A stretch of DNA of 37,365 nucleotides from Stenotrophomonas sp. 278 (GCF_003935715.1 NZ_RHPP01000025.1:1-37365), one strand, 5' to 3'. Shown: positions 10,473 to 23,630, counted from the first letter of the stretch. Translations and numbers: made by a program. Notes: generated by a model from the letters alone, not told the origin.

Positions 10473-11168
10473 TCACGATCCGCGTCGCGACAACTCGAAC
10501 TCAAAACGGGACAGATCAGCCGGCGTGGTGACCTTGAAGTTGTCTTCATTGCCCTCCACCAGCAAGGGACGCAGACCCTGCCGCTCCATCGCCATGGCTT
10601 CGTCGGTGATCTCGACACCGGCGGCGGCGGCCTCCTGCAGAGCGCGCGCCAGCTGATGCCGGCGGAACAGCTGCGGGGTCAGCGCACGCCACAGGCGGGC
10701 ACGCGGCTCGGTGCCGTCGATGCCACCATCGTCGCCAGCGCGCTTGAGGGTATCGCGCACCGGTGCGGCCAGAATCGCACCGACCGGATCATTGCGTCCC
10801 ACTTCCAGCAGGCGGCCAAGGTCGGCAGCGGCCAGGTTCGGGCGTGCGGCATCGTGCACCAGCACGAACTCGTCGGCGCGCACGTCTTCCGGCAGGGCCT
10901 GCAGCCCGGCGAGCACCGATTCCGCGCGGGTAGCCCCGCCGGCGCAGGTCAGGATGGGCTTGTCGGCCAATGTCACCCAACCGGGCCAGTCGGCGTCGTT
11001 CTCGGCAATGACCACCATCGCCCCGGCCACCGCCGGATGCGAGAGCAGCGCTTCCAGGGTATGCGCCAGCAGCACACGATCACCCGCGACCAGATACTGC
11101 TTGGGCGTCGCCCCGCCAAAGCGGGTACCGCGACCCGCGGCCGGAACCACCGCCCAGATGCCGCCCAT
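10473..11168 (-). CDS. ispD: 2-C-methyl-D-erythritol 4-phosphate cytidylyltransferase
   Basis: IspD couples CTP to MEP to give CDP-methylerythritol, the third step of the MEP pathway. The 231-residue protein has the nucleotide-binding [19 protein letters not shown] (about 8-26), the [12 protein letters not shown] segment, VHDAARP (conserved Asp), AAPVRDTLK, and the C-terminal [12 protein letters not shown]...[16 protein letters not shown], as expected. Its ATG overlaps the ftsB stop in TGATG, so the two are translationally coupled, the same ftsB-ispD-ispF-truD order as in enterobacteria. It uses CTP, the product of the nearby PyrG. Confidence 0.98.
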   Translation of the reverse strand: MGGIWAVVPAAGRGTRFGGATPKQYLVAGDRVLLAHTLEALLSHPAVAGAMVVIAENDADWPGWVTLADKPILTCAGGATRAESVLAGLQALPEDVRADEFVLVHDAARPNLAAADLGRLLEVGRNDPVGAILAAPVRDTLKRAGDDGGIDGTEPRARLWRALTPQLFRRHQLARALQEAAAAGVEITDEAMAMERQGLRPLLVEGNEDNFKVTTPADLSRFEFELSRRGS

Positions 11169-11521
11169 CAGGGCACCTCCGGAGCCGGGTTGCCGGGGTC
11201 GGCATGGAGCACGGCGGGCGCACGCGGCGCGGCGACCGGCGCGTTCTCGACCACGCGGTAAAACTTCTCGCCAGGCCGGATCATGCCGAGCTCGCTGCGC
11301 GCGCGCTCCTCGATGGCGGCCTCGCCTTCCTTGAGGTCTTTCACCTCGGCAGCGAGCGCGTCATTGCGCTGCTGCAGGCCTTCATTGTCGCGTTTCTGGC
11401 TTTCGACCTGGGCCTCGAGCACCATCACTTCACCCGAATTGCCCGGGCCGAACCAGAAGCGGTACTGCAGCCATGCCAGCAGTACCGCGAGCACCAGCAG
11501 CAGCCAGCGCCAGTTGCGCAT
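11168..11521 (-). CDS. ftsB: cell division protein FtsB
   Basis: FtsB is the small bitopic divisome protein that with FtsL and FtsQ links early and late septation proteins. The 117-residue product has a short basic start (MRNWRW), one membrane helix at about 5-22, then a periplasmic coiled coil (about 32-75) and the conserved [22 protein letters not shown] proline-rich tail of about 25 residues extends past the usual end. It starts 4 bp after eno and overlaps ispD, so all three share a transcript. Confidence 0.96.
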   Translation of the reverse strand: MRNWRWLLLVLAVLLAWLQYRFWFGPGNSGEVMVLEAQVESQKRDNEGLQQRNDALAAEVKDLKEGEAAIEERARSELGMIRPGEKFYRVVENAPVAAPRAPAVLHADPGNPAPEVP

Positions 11522-11525
11522 GGGG

Positions 11526-12878
<1,353 letters not shown>

Positions 12879-12925
12879 TTATTACCCAGCGGCGCGCGCG
12901 AAGCCACGCACGGCGTAGCTGCGCT

Positions 12926-15183
<2,258 letters not shown>

Positions 15184-15345
15184 GGGGTCTCCTCGCGAAT
15201 GGCTTCGGATGGGGCTTCCGGAACACCCGGAAATCCACCGTGCACAGTGTATCGCGCCCACTTCGGCCGCCCCCTGAACGTACGGCGTGCAAAAAACCCG
15301 TCCAGACCGCACACTTCGCCGTCGCTTTGCGCTTTATGAAGACAG

Positions 15346-17235
15346 ATGAACGCCCGCTATAACGCCGCCGATATTGAAGTCCTGTCCGGCCTGGACCCGG
15401 TCAAGCGCCGTCCCGGCATGTACACCGACACCGCGCGCCCGAACCATCTGGCCCAGGAAGTCATCGACAACGCCGTCGACGAAGCCCTGGCCGGGCACGC
15501 CCACACCATCGAAGTCACCCTGTACAAGGATGGCAGCTGCGAGGTCAGCGACGATGGCCGCGGCATGCCGGTGGACATCCACCCGGAAGAGAAGATTCCG
15601 GGCGTGGAACTGATCCTGACCCGCCTGCACGCGGGCGGCAAGTTCAGCAACAAGAACTACACCTTCTCCGGCGGTCTGCACGGCGTGGGCGTGAGCGTGG
15701 TGAACGCGCTGTCCACCCTGGTGGAAGTGCACATCAAGCGCGAAGGCAACGAACACCGCATCACCTTCCGCAACGGCGACCGCGCCACCCCGCTGGAAGT
15801 GGTGGGCAGCGTGGGCAAGAAGAACACCGGTACCCGTGTGCGCTTCTGGGCCGACCCGAAGTACTTCGACACCCCCAAATACAACCTGCGGGCGCTGCGC
15901 CATCTGCTGCGCGCCAAGGCGGTGCTGTGCCCGGGCCTGACCGTGAAGCTGCATGACGAAGCCACGGGCGAACAGGACAGCTGGTACTTCGAGGACGGCC
16001 TGAGCGACTACCTGAAGGCCGAGCTGGGCGAGCGCGAGATGCTGCCGGCGAACCTGTTCGTGGGTTCGCTGAAGAAGGACACCGAAGTGGTGGACTGGGC
16101 GGTGGCCTGGTTGCCGGACGGTGAGCTGGTGCAGGAAAGCTACGTCAACCTGATTCCCACCGCGCAGCACGGCACCCACGCCAACGGCCTGCGTACCGGC
16201 CTGACCGAAGCGCTGCGCGAGTTCTGCGACTTCCGCAACCTGCTGCCACGCGGCGTGAAGCTGGCCCCGGAAGACGTCTGGGACCGGGTCTCGTTCGTGC
16301 TGTCACTGAAGATGACCGACCCGCAGTTCAGCGGCCAGACCAAGGAGCGGCTGTCCTCGCGTCAGGCGGCAGGCTTCGTGGAAGGTGCCGCGCATGACGC
16401 CTTCAGTCTGCTGCTGAACCAGAACGTGGCGCTGGGCGAGCAGATCGCGCAGCTGGCGATCGAGCGCGCGAGTGCGCGCCTGAAGACCGAAAAGCTGGTG
16501 GTCCGCAAGAAGATCACCCAGGGCCCTGCCCTGCCCGGCAAGCTGGCGGACTGCATCAGCCAGGACCTGTCGCGCACGGAGCTGTTCCTGGTGGAAGGCG
16601 ACTCGGCGGGCGGCAGTGCCAAGCAGGCGCGCGACAAGGACTTCCAGGCGATCATGCCGCTGCGCGGCAAGATCCTGAACACCTGGGAAGTGGCCTCGGG
16701 CAGCGTGCTGGCGTCGGAAGAAGTGCACAACCTGGCCATTGCAATCGGTTGCGACCCGGGCAAAGACGACATCAGCGGGCTGCGTTACGGCAAGGTGGTG
16801 ATCCTGGCCGACGCGGACTCGGACGGCCTGCACATCGCAACGCTGCTGACGGCGCTGTTCCTGAAGCACTTCCCGGCACTGGTGGCCGCGGGCCACGTGT
16901 TCGTGGCGATGCCGCCGCTGTTCCGCGTGGACGTGGGCAAGCAGGTGTTCTACGCGCTGGACGAAGAAGAAAAGCGTTCGCTGCTGGACAAGATCGAGCG
17001 CGAGAAGATCAAGGGCCAGGTCAGCGTGACCCGCTTCAAGGGTCTGGGCGAAATGAACCCGGAGCAGCTGCGCGAGTCGACCATCCACCCGGACACGCGC
17101 CGCCTGGTGCAGCTGACCGTGGACGACGACGAGCAGACCAGCGCACTGATGGACATGCTGCTGGCCAAGAAGCGCGCGGGCGACCGCAAGCAATGGCTCG
17201 AAAACAAGGGCGACCTGGCCTCGCTTGAGGTCTGA
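15346..17235 (+). CDS. parE: DNA topoisomerase IV subunit B
   Basis: ParE is the ATPase subunit of topoisomerase IV, which with ParC decatenates daughter chromosomes. The 629-residue protein has a GHKL ATPase domain with QEVIDNAVDEALAG (about 37-50), DDGRGMPV (69-76), the ATP lid GGLHGVGVSVVNAL (109-122) and QTKERL with the catalytic lysine K333. The TOPRIM domain carries EGDSAGG (417-423) and DADSDG (489-494). At 629 residues it is ParE-length, not GyrB-length, and lacks the GyrB insertion. It is followed 16 bp later by a strong terminator. parC is not in the window. Confidence 0.97.
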   Translation: MNARYNAADIEVLSGLDPVKRRPGMYTDTARPNHLAQEVIDNAVDEALAGHAHTIEVTLYKDGSCEVSDDGRGMPVDIHPEEKIPGVELILTRLHAGGKFSNKNYTFSGGLHGVGVSVVNALSTLVEVHIKREGNEHRITFRNGDRATPLEVVGSVGKKNTGTRVRFWADPKYFDTPKYNLRALRHLLRAKAVLCPGLTVKLHDEATGEQDSWYFEDGLSDYLKAELGEREMLPANLFVGSLKKDTEVVDWAVAWLPDGELVQESYVNLIPTAQHGTHANGLRTGLTEALREFCDFRNLLPRGVKLAPEDVWDRVSFVLSLKMTDPQFSGQTKERLSSRQAAGFVEGAAHDAFSLLLNQNVALGEQIAQLAIERASARLKTEKLVVRKKITQGPALPGKLADCISQDLSRTELFLVEGDSAGGSAKQARDKDFQAIMPLRGKILNTWEVASGSVLASEEVHNLAIAIGCDPGKDDISGLRYGKVVILADADSDGLHIATLLTALFLKHFPALVAAGHVFVAMPPLFRVDVGKQVFYALDEEEKRSLLDKIEREKIKGQVSVTRFKGLGEMNPEQLRESTIHPDTRRLVQLTVDDDEQTSALMDMLLAKKRAGDRKQWLENKGDLASLEV

Positions 17236-17245
17236 GTTCTTCGCG

Positions 17246-17272
17246 AAAAACCCCGCTTCGGCGGGGTTTTTT
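17246..17272 (+). terminator. intrinsic terminator after parE
   Basis: AAAAACCCCGC, a TTCG loop and GCGGGG followed by six T form a canonical terminator. The A-run on the left side means it could also act on the opposite strand. Confidence 0.93.
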
Positions 17273-17291
17273 GTTGCCTGCTTGATTGTCG

Positions 17292-17512
17292 TGTCGGCAT
17301 TCGACGCGCTGCGTGCCGCCGGGCTCTGCCCGGCTGCTGTTGGAATCGTGCGAAAAGCCGGTGTTCATCGGTTTCCGTGTTTGGGCGCACCGGGGTGGGT
17401 TTGCGGGACACGCCGTGAATCCATCCATGGAGGCTACTCGGACGCCATCCATGGCGCCGAGTGTCCCGCAAACCCACCCCGGCACGCCCCAGACAGATGG
17501 CCGGTGGCCACG
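17292..17512 (+). repeat. structured 221-bp intergenic element, copy B
   Basis: This non-coding segment starts with TGTCGGCATTCGAC and ends at CCGGTGGCCACGG. It contains a small hairpin GCCGGGCTCTGCCCGGC and then a very long one: 17390-17411 is perfectly complementary to 17461-17482 (22 bp). Inside the 49-base loop is a hairpin CGCCAT-CC-ATGGCG (17443-17456) and the sequence GTGAATCCATCCATGGAGGCT. A diverged copy of the same length lies inverted at 17650-17870. No protein-like frame is visible. Confidence 0.8.
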
Positions 17513-17622
17513 GAAGATCAAAAGCCATGACAGGCTCCGGTGGAATCGGAAATGCCCTGGCGGGATCGGTCGACAGACGATCGCCGTGAAATCCTCAACA
17601 ATCGGTGGCGCATGACCCCGGA

Positions 17623-17640
17623 TCAACGTTGCCGTTGATG
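17623..17640. repeat. small perfect hairpin between the two structured elements
   Basis: On the minus strand ATCAACG, a GCAA loop and CGTTGAT form a 7-bp stem capped by a GNRA tetraloop. It sits in the 137-bp spacer between the two 221-bp elements. Its role is unknown. Confidence 0.5.
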
Positions 17641-17649
17641 TGGCATTTC

Positions 17650-17870
17650 CCATGGCCACCGGCTCTCCTTCGATGGCGGATCGGGGTGGGCTGGAGGGGG
17701 CACGAGCCGCATGGATGCGGCGATGAGCTTACATGGACGTATTCACAGCGTCCCCCGGAACGCCCATCCCGAGCCGCCAACCCAGGGAAGCCGATGACCA
17801 CCGGCTGTTCGCCCAGATCCGTCAACAGCCGGGCAATGCCCGGCGAGACGTAAACCGTCGAATGCCGACA
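17650..17870 (-). repeat. structured 221-bp intergenic element, copy A (inverted)
   Basis: Read on the minus strand this element has the same layout as the copy at 17292-17512: TGTCGGCATTCGAC start, GCCGGGCATTGCCCGGC hairpin, a long stem (17681-17691 with 17762-17772, and 17697-17703 region with 17748-17756), the motif GTGAATACGTCCATGTAAGCT, an inner hairpin CCGCAT-CC-ATGCGG (17707-17720), and the end CCGGTGGCCATGG. Stem bases differ from the other copy but pairing is kept. Both copies are 221 bp. Confidence 0.78.
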
Positions 17871-17884
17871 ATCCCGCAGCCAAC

Positions 17885-17911
17885 AAAAAACCCGGCCGAA
17901 GCCGGGCTTTT
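17885..17911 (-). terminator. intrinsic terminator after pit (probably bidirectional)
   Basis: CCCGGC-CGAA-GCCGGG is flanked by six A on the left and CTTTT on the right. On the minus strand it ends in six T, 22 bases after the pit stop. Confidence 0.9.
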
Positions 17912-17933
17912 CGCATGGAGATTCAACAACCGA

Positions 17934-19055
17934 TCACGCCCAGCCGACCAGCTCGAACAGCTTGAGGATGAGGTAGGCGCAGCCGGCGGCGGCCGGGATG
18001 GTCAGAATCCAGGCCCAGATGATGCGTTCGATCACGCCGAAGCGCAGTGAGCGCGGGTTCTTGGCGTAACCCACGCCCATGATCGCCGTCGAAATGCTGT
18101 GCGTGGTCGACACCGGCATGCCGAAGTGCGCGGCCAGAGTCAGGATCGTCGCCGAGCTGGTTTCCGCGGCGAAACCGTGGATCGGGTGCAGCTTGACCAT
18201 CTTGTGGCCCAGGGTCTTGATGATCTTCCAGCCGCCCGAAGCGGTACCAGCCGCCATCACCACCGCACAGGTCAGCACGATCCACATCGCAATGCCTTCG
18301 CCTGCGCTCGCGTCCGGGTGCAGGAAGGCCAGCCACGTCGGCAGGTCGTCCAGCGCGCCGGTCGCTTCAGCGCCGATCAGCGTCATCGCGATGATGCCCA
18401 TGGTCTTCTGCGCGTCATTGTGGCCGTGCGCGAAGCCCATGTAGGCCGCCGAGACGATCTGCGCCTTGCCGAAGAACGCGTTGACGATGCGCGGGCGGGC
18501 CAGACGGCCCAGCCAGCCACCCACCTTGGCCATGCCCGCGATGATCGCCCACAGCAGCATCATTACCACGATGCCCAGCAGGAAGCCGGCGATCGGCGAG
18601 GTGATCATCGGCAGGAACACCTTCCACAACAGGCCCTTGTTCTGGGCCCAGGTGCCGATGCGCTCGGACCAGATCAGCGCGTCCCAGTTGTTGTGCGCCG
18701 CGGCCAGGCCGGCACCGCACAGGCCGCCGATCAGCGCGTGCGAGGACGAGGACGGCAGGCCCTTCCACCAGGTGATCAGGTTCCAGATGATGCCGCCCAG
18801 CAGCGCGCACAGGATCACCTGCGGGGTCACGTCGACCACGTTGGTGTTGAGCAGGCCCGAAGCGATGGTCAACGCCACCGCCGTGCCGGTGAGCGCGCCG
18901 ATGAGGTTCATGAAGGCGGCCAGCATTACCGCCCAGCCGGGCGAGAGCACTTTGGTCGCCACCACCGTGGCAATGGAGTTGGCAGTGTCGTGGAACCCGT
19001 TGATGAACTCGAAGACGAGCGCAGCCAGGATCACGACCAGAACGAGGGTCAGCAT
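17934..19055 (-). CDS. inorganic phosphate transporter, PiT family
   Basis: PiT proteins are inner-membrane symporters that take up phosphate, usually as a metal-phosphate complex with protons or as a cation symport. The 373-residue protein is very hydrophobic with about ten membrane segments and holds the two inverted family signatures: INGFHDTANSIATVV near residue 20 and GFAHGHNDAQKTMGIIAM near residue 215. The segment SSSHALIGGL is also characteristic. It follows the DUF47 gene by 12 bp, a very common pairing in which the PhoU-like protein modulates the transporter. A strong terminator follows. I give no gene symbol because pitA and pitB types cannot be separated here. Confidence 0.95.
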   Translation of the reverse strand: MLTLVLVVILAALVFEFINGFHDTANSIATVVATKVLSPGWAVMLAAFMNLIGALTGTAVALTIASGLLNTNVVDVTPQVILCALLGGIIWNLITWWKGLPSSSSHALIGGLCGAGLAAAHNNWDALIWSERIGTWAQNKGLLWKVFLPMITSPIAGFLLGIVVMMLLWAIIAGMAKVGGWLGRLARPRIVNAFFGKAQIVSAAYMGFAHGHNDAQKTMGIIAMTLIGAEATGALDDLPTWLAFLHPDASAGEGIAMWIVLTCAVVMAAGTASGGWKIIKTLGHKMVKLHPIHGFAAETSSATILTLAAHFGMPVSTTHSISTAIMGVGYAKNPRSLRFGVIERIIWAWILTIPAAAGCAYLILKLFELVGWA

Positions 19056-19067
19056 GCTGGAGGCCCG

Positions 19068-19694
19068 TCAGCTGTTCTTGAGCACGATCTGGTAAGCCAC
19101 CACGCCCGCCTCGCGGCAGCGGTCGATGGCCTTTTCCAGGATCTCGAAGAATTCCTTGAGCAGGAACATCTGCAGGTTGTCCAGGCGACCGGAGTAGATG
19201 TCGCGGTACAGCTCCAGCATCAGGCGGTCGGCTTCGTTTTCCAGCGAGCGCAGCTTTTCATTCAGCGCGGTCATCCGGTCCAGGTTCATGTGGCGCAGGT
19301 CGGCCACCATCTCCACCACCACGCTGGCGGCCTGCTCCAGCATCGCTGCGCGCGGGGCGAAGTCGATGTGCTCCAGGTGGGTGGTCGCCAGCGAATAGCG
19401 GTCGGCGAACTTCTCGATCTGCTTGGGAATCTTGTACAGCGCCGAACCCAGCGCTTCGATGTCCTCGCGCTCGATCGGGGTCATGAAGCTGTCCACCAGC
19501 GCCTGGCTGATCTTGTCCGAGGCCGCGCGCTCGCGCAGGCGGGCCAGCTTGAAGGCGTCCAGCGCCGGCTGGCGGTCAGCGGCGCGCAGCATGGCGTGGA
19601 GGGCTACGGCGCTGTCTGAAGCGGCTTGGGCGGCCTCGTCGAGCAGGGTGTAGAACTGCTTGCCGGAGCCAAAAATGGTCTGCAGAGAGAACAT
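19068..19694 (-). CDS. DUF47/TIGR00153 PhoU-like protein
   Basis: The 208-residue product starting MFSLQTIFGSGKQFYTLLDEAA is all-helical and matches the DUF47 PhoU-related family (FYTLLDEAA near the start, LRERAASDKI, DSFMTPIEREDIEALGSAL, LENEADRL and the C-terminal LKEFFEILEKAIDRCREAGVV). The conserved acidic residues in these helices bind metals in relatives. The start at 19694 was preferred over an in-frame ATG 12 codons upstream because family members begin with this motif. It sits directly upstream of the Pit gene on the same strand and is thought to regulate such transporters. Confidence 0.95.
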   Translation of the reverse strand: MFSLQTIFGSGKQFYTLLDEAAQAASDSAVALHAMLRAADRQPALDAFKLARLRERAASDKISQALVDSFMTPIEREDIEALGSALYKIPKQIEKFADRYSLATTHLEHIDFAPRAAMLEQAASVVVEMVADLRHMNLDRMTALNEKLRSLENEADRLMLELYRDIYSGRLDNLQMFLLKEFFEILEKAIDRCREAGVVAYQIVLKNS

Positions 19695-19967
19695 GGGGAA
19701 ACCTGATTCGCCGTCGAGGAAGGACGGCACCGGGCGGAATTATGACGGTTTGATGTCCATTCCGGGTACTCCCGTCATCTTCACGCCGGCTCCGGGGCTC
19801 CTGAACGACCCTGTTTGCACCCCTCCCCCAGCCTTTTGTTAAGATGCGCAGGCACCCTCGGGTGCACTCTATGGACGACGACCCTTACCCCCCGCCGCAC
19901 CGCCGCGCCCGCGCGCTCTCCGGTTGCCGCTCCAGCTTGAACACGCCCTCCCTGCCACCAACCGGGG

Positions 19968-21290
19968 ATGACGCCCGTGTTTGACCTGATTCTGCTTGTT
20001 TTCGCCCTGATCCTGCTCAACGGCTTCTTCGCCATGTCCGAAATGTCGGTCATGACGTCGCGCAAGAGCCGGCTCAAACAGATGGCCACCAGTTCCAAGC
20101 GTGCCGCCAAGGCGCTGGAACTCTCCGAAAAGCCGGAAAGCTTCCTTTCAACCGTACAGATCGGCATCACCGTGATCGGCGTGCTGACCGGTCTGCTGGG
20201 CGGTGACGCCATTGGTGAAGCCATTGCCGTGTGGATCCGCGACCTGATGCCGGGCTTCGGCTATGCCGAGCTGGTTGGCAAGGGCCTGGCCGTCACGTTG
20301 ATTACCTTTGTGACGCTGATCTTCGGCGAACTGGTGCCCAAACGCCTCGCCCTGACCCGCTCGGAAGACATTGCCGGCCTGGTCGCCCTGCCGATGGGCT
20401 GGCTGGCCAAGCTGGCCTTCCCGTTTGTCTGGCTGCTGTCCAAAACCACCCAGCTGGTGCTGCGCCTGCTGGGACTGGGCAAGGACGAAGTGGCCACCGT
20501 CAGCGAAGAAGAGATCCGCATGCTGGTGGCCGAAAGCCACGAGGCTGGCGTGATCGACACCCACGAGCGCGACATGATGAACCGCGTGATGCGCCTGGGT
20601 GACCGCACTGCCGACAGCCTGATGACGCCGCGCAACCGCATTGCCTGGCTGGACACCGCGGCCAGCGCCGAAAAGAACCTCGCCGCGATGCGCGAGCATG
20701 AATTCTCGCGCTACCCGGTTTACCGCGACAACGACCAGGAGATCGTCGGCATCCTGGAAGTAAAGAGCCTGGTCACCCGCCTGGTGCGCGACGACCAGTC
20801 ACTGTTCCAGCAGCTGCGCGAGCCACTGTATGTGTCCGAGTCCACCCATGCGATGAAGCTGCTGGAAATCTTCCGCGAGGAACAGCAGTCGATGGCGCTG
20901 GTGGTGGACGAGTACGGCGAGATCCAGGGTCTGGTGACCATCAGTGATCTGATGGGCGCGGTGGTCGGTCGCCTGCAGTCGGTGGAGAACGTCGACGAGG
21001 ATGCGCTCGTGGTGACCCGTGAAGACGGGTCCTTCCTGGTGGACGGTTCGCTGTCGATCGAGGACCTGCGCGAACTGATGGGCAATGTGGAACTGCCCGA
21101 TGCCGAGGACGGCGACTACTACACGCTGGCCGGCATGTGCATTCACTACTTCGGCCGCATTCCGCACGCCGGCGAGTACTTCGACTGGGCCGGCTGGCGC
21201 ATCGAGATCGTCGACCTGGACGGCGCGCGCGTGGACAAGCTGTTGCTGCGCACGCTGGCCGAAGAGGAAACCGATGAGCTCACCGGCTGA
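19968..21290 (+). CDS. CNNM/CorC family transporter (DUF21-CBS-CorC, 'hemolysin family')
   Basis: These inner-membrane proteins are implicated in Mg2+/Co2+ handling; the old name hemolysin is misleading. The 440-residue protein has a DUF21 domain with four hydrophobic segments (about 4-25, 60-80, 103-123, 135-160) and the motif FFAMSEMSVMTSRKSRL, then a CBS pair (about 215-335, with SLMTPRNRIAWL and ALVVDEYGEIQGLVTISDL), and a C-terminal CorC domain (about 350-435). The ATG has little spacing to its GGGG; a GTG three codons later (19977) is better spaced and is a credible alternative start. The 3' end overlaps the exoD-like gene by 17 bases. Confidence 0.93.
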   Translation: MTPVFDLILLVFALILLNGFFAMSEMSVMTSRKSRLKQMATSSKRAAKALELSEKPESFLSTVQIGITVIGVLTGLLGGDAIGEAIAVWIRDLMPGFGYAELVGKGLAVTLITFVTLIFGELVPKRLALTRSEDIAGLVALPMGWLAKLAFPFVWLLSKTTQLVLRLLGLGKDEVATVSEEEIRMLVAESHEAGVIDTHERDMMNRVMRLGDRTADSLMTPRNRIAWLDTAASAEKNLAAMREHEFSRYPVYRDNDQEIVGILEVKSLVTRLVRDDQSLFQQLREPLYVSESTHAMKLLEIFREEQQSMALVVDEYGEIQGLVTISDLMGAVVGRLQSVENVDEDALVVTREDGSFLVDGSLSIEDLRELMGNVELPDAEDGDYYTLAGMCIHYFGRIPHAGEYFDWAGWRIEIVDLDGARVDKLLLRTLAEEETDELTG

Positions 21291-21927
21291 CCCGTCGCCG
21301 GACCAGAGCCGGCCCGAGTATCAGAACGAGGGTATCCGTACCCTGCTGGCGATGTTCGACCATGGCGACCCGGACGAGCATCTCAAGCTTGGCCAGATCC
21401 TGCAGAACCTGCAGCAGAGCGCCTTCGGCGTGTTCCTGTTCGTTGCGATCCTGCCGTCGTTCATTCCCATTCCCGGTCTGGGCGGCGCGGTCAGTGGACC
21501 GCTGGTGATCCTGATCGGTGCGCAGATGCTGTGCGGCATGCGCCGGCCCTGGCTGCCCGGCTTCATCGCCAATCGCGGGCCGCGTCGCGGCACCATGCAC
21601 CGCTTCCTGGCCCGGATCGACGGCCCGCTGCGCCGCCTGGACCGGCTGCTCAAGCCGCGCAACCCTGCCCTGCTGGTACCGGTGCCGGCGCACGCGTTCA
21701 GCGGCCTGCTGCTGGTCCTCGTGGGGGTGCTGCTTTCGCTGCCGATCCCCTTCACCAATTACCTGTTCGGCCTCCAGCTGCTGCTGTTCTCGCTGGCGTT
21801 GCTGGAGCGCGACGGCGTGCTGATGGCGATCAACTGGATCGGTGCGATCGCCGCCGTGCTGTTTTTCGGTTTCAGTTCCGGGCAGCTGGTGCAGTACGTC
21901 GGGAATCTGCTGCAGAAGTGGTTCTGA
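21274..21927 (+). CDS. exoD: ExoD family membrane protein
   Basis: The 217-residue product matches the ExoD family, named for a Sinorhizobium gene affecting exopolysaccharide and symbiosis; the biochemical role is not established. It has a polar N-terminus with GIRTLLAMFDHGDPDEHLKLGQILQNLQQ, then hydrophobic segments at about 50-70, 75-95, 145-165, 165-185 and 190-205, with the family pattern ILPSFIPIPGLGGAVSGPLVILIGAQML. The start at 21274 (MSSPADPSP) overlaps the end of the CNNM/CorC gene by 17 bases, implying one transcript and coupled translation. Confidence 0.88.
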   Translation: MSSPADPSPDQSRPEYQNEGIRTLLAMFDHGDPDEHLKLGQILQNLQQSAFGVFLFVAILPSFIPIPGLGGAVSGPLVILIGAQMLCGMRRPWLPGFIANRGPRRGTMHRFLARIDGPLRRLDRLLKPRNPALLVPVPAHAFSGLLLVLVGVLLSLPIPFTNYLFGLQLLLFSLALLERDGVLMAINWIGAIAAVLFFGFSSGQLVQYVGNLLQKWF

Positions 21928-21930
21928 GAG

Positions 21931-21959
21931 GGTGTACCGACCAACGGTCGGTACCTACC
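21931..21959 (-). repeat. SMAG (GTAG) palindrome, minus orientation
   Basis: On the minus strand GGTAGGTACCGACCGTTGGT and its continuation form a palindrome with the GTACCGACC/GGTCGGTAC arms. It starts 4 bases past the exoD-like stop. Confidence 0.82.
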
Positions 21960-21994
21960 GCCAGCGTCCGTTCAACCATGGTCGTATGCACCGC

Positions 21995-22066
21995 GCGTGA
22001 CCGGTAGGGCACGACCGTTGGTCGTGCCACGCGTGACCGGTAGGGCACGACCGTTGGTCGTGCCAC
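21995..22066 (+). repeat. perfect tandem duplication of a 36-bp SMAG unit
   Basis: Two identical 36-bp units (GCGTGACCGGTAGGGCACGA, then CCGTTGGTCGTGCCAC) lie head to tail at 21995-22030 and 22031-22066. Each holds one GTAG palindrome with GGCACGACC/GGTCGTGCC arms. They end 3 bases before the convergent stress-protein gene. Lack of any mismatch suggests a recent duplication. Confidence 0.9.
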
Positions 22067-22069
22067 GCG

Positions 22070-22570
22070 TCAGCGCAGGTCGACCTTGCCGCTGTCTGCC
22101 AGCGCCGCCGGCTCATCGCTGACCGCGGACAATACGAAACTCAACGCCTTGCCCAGCAACGTGCCGGGGCCGTCCCAGTACTCGGCCGATTCGGCGCGCA
22201 CGTGGATCAGGCGCAGGTTGGGATCGTCCTTGCCGCCGGGGAAGAACAGCTTCATCGCCGGCGACCACAGCTCCTCGACCTTGGCGCGGTCATCGACGAT
22301 GCGCGCGGTCCCTGCCACCGAGACGTAGGTGTTCTTCGACGGCGACGCGTAGGCCACGTTGACCTGCGGATTGAGCGAGATCTCGGCGACCTTTGGGCTG
22401 TCGGCGGCCGTGGCAAACCAGAGGTCGCCATCGAATTCAACCTCCTGGGTGCCCAGCGGCCGACTGTACAGCCGACCGTCCACGCCCGTGGTGGTGAACA
22501 TCGCGATGTCGACATCGCGGATCAGTTCGGCCAGTTGTTCGATCTGCTGGGAATGGGTGTGACGATTCAT
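22070..22570 (-). CDS. pyridoxamine 5'-phosphate oxidase-like FMN protein (general stress protein 26 type)
   Basis: The 166-residue product starting MNRHTHSQQIEQLAELIRDVD fits the split-barrel flavin-binding family typified by general stress protein 26. Motifs are DIAMFTTTGVDGRLYSRPLGTQ (flavin phosphate region), DLWFATAADSPKVAEISLNPQVNVAYASP, YVSVAGTARIVDD and the C-terminal SAEYWDGP. The start at 22570 fits relatives and avoids a basic upstream extension with no match. It lies 67 bp after the luciferase-like oxidoreductase on the same strand and might share its transcript. The substrate is unknown; a redox or stress role is only inferred from the family. Confidence 0.88.
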   Translation of the reverse strand: MNRHTHSQQIEQLAELIRDVDIAMFTTTGVDGRLYSRPLGTQEVEFDGDLWFATAADSPKVAEISLNPQVNVAYASPSKNTYVSVAGTARIVDDRAKVEELWSPAMKLFFPGGKDDPNLRLIHVRAESAEYWDGPGTLLGKALSFVLSAVSDEPAALADSGKVDLR

Positions 22571-22637
22571 GAGCGGGCTCCGGTTACGGGAGCCCTGATC
22601 AGACCCGATTGCGGTCAATGGCAGCGTGACCGGGCGG

Positions 22638-23630
<993 letters not shown>

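Noticed and set aside
12880-12925. SMAG-like sequence (AGCCACGCACGGCGTAGCT) before the pyrG stop
   Set aside because: It resembles a SMAG core but lacks the GTAG end and a clean palindrome, so I do not list it as a repeat.
17036-17825. Minus- and plus-strand frames inside the parE-pit gap
   Set aside because: They read through the paired arms of the structured elements; the two copies share base pairing but not a common reading frame or codon pattern.
18099-19619. 506-codon plus-strand frame opposite pit and the DUF47 gene
   Set aside because: It crosses the boundary of two recognised minus-strand genes and has no protein-like pattern.
19800-19967. Possible metal riboswitch in the leader of the CNNM/CorC gene
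   Set aside because: I looked for M-box or yybP-ykoY conserved bases and found none; only a small GCACCCTCGGGTGC hairpin is visible.
21931-22066. Regularly repeated palindromes as a CRISPR array
   Set aside because: There are only two identical units directly abutting each other with no spacers, no cas genes are near, and the units are SMAG-type.
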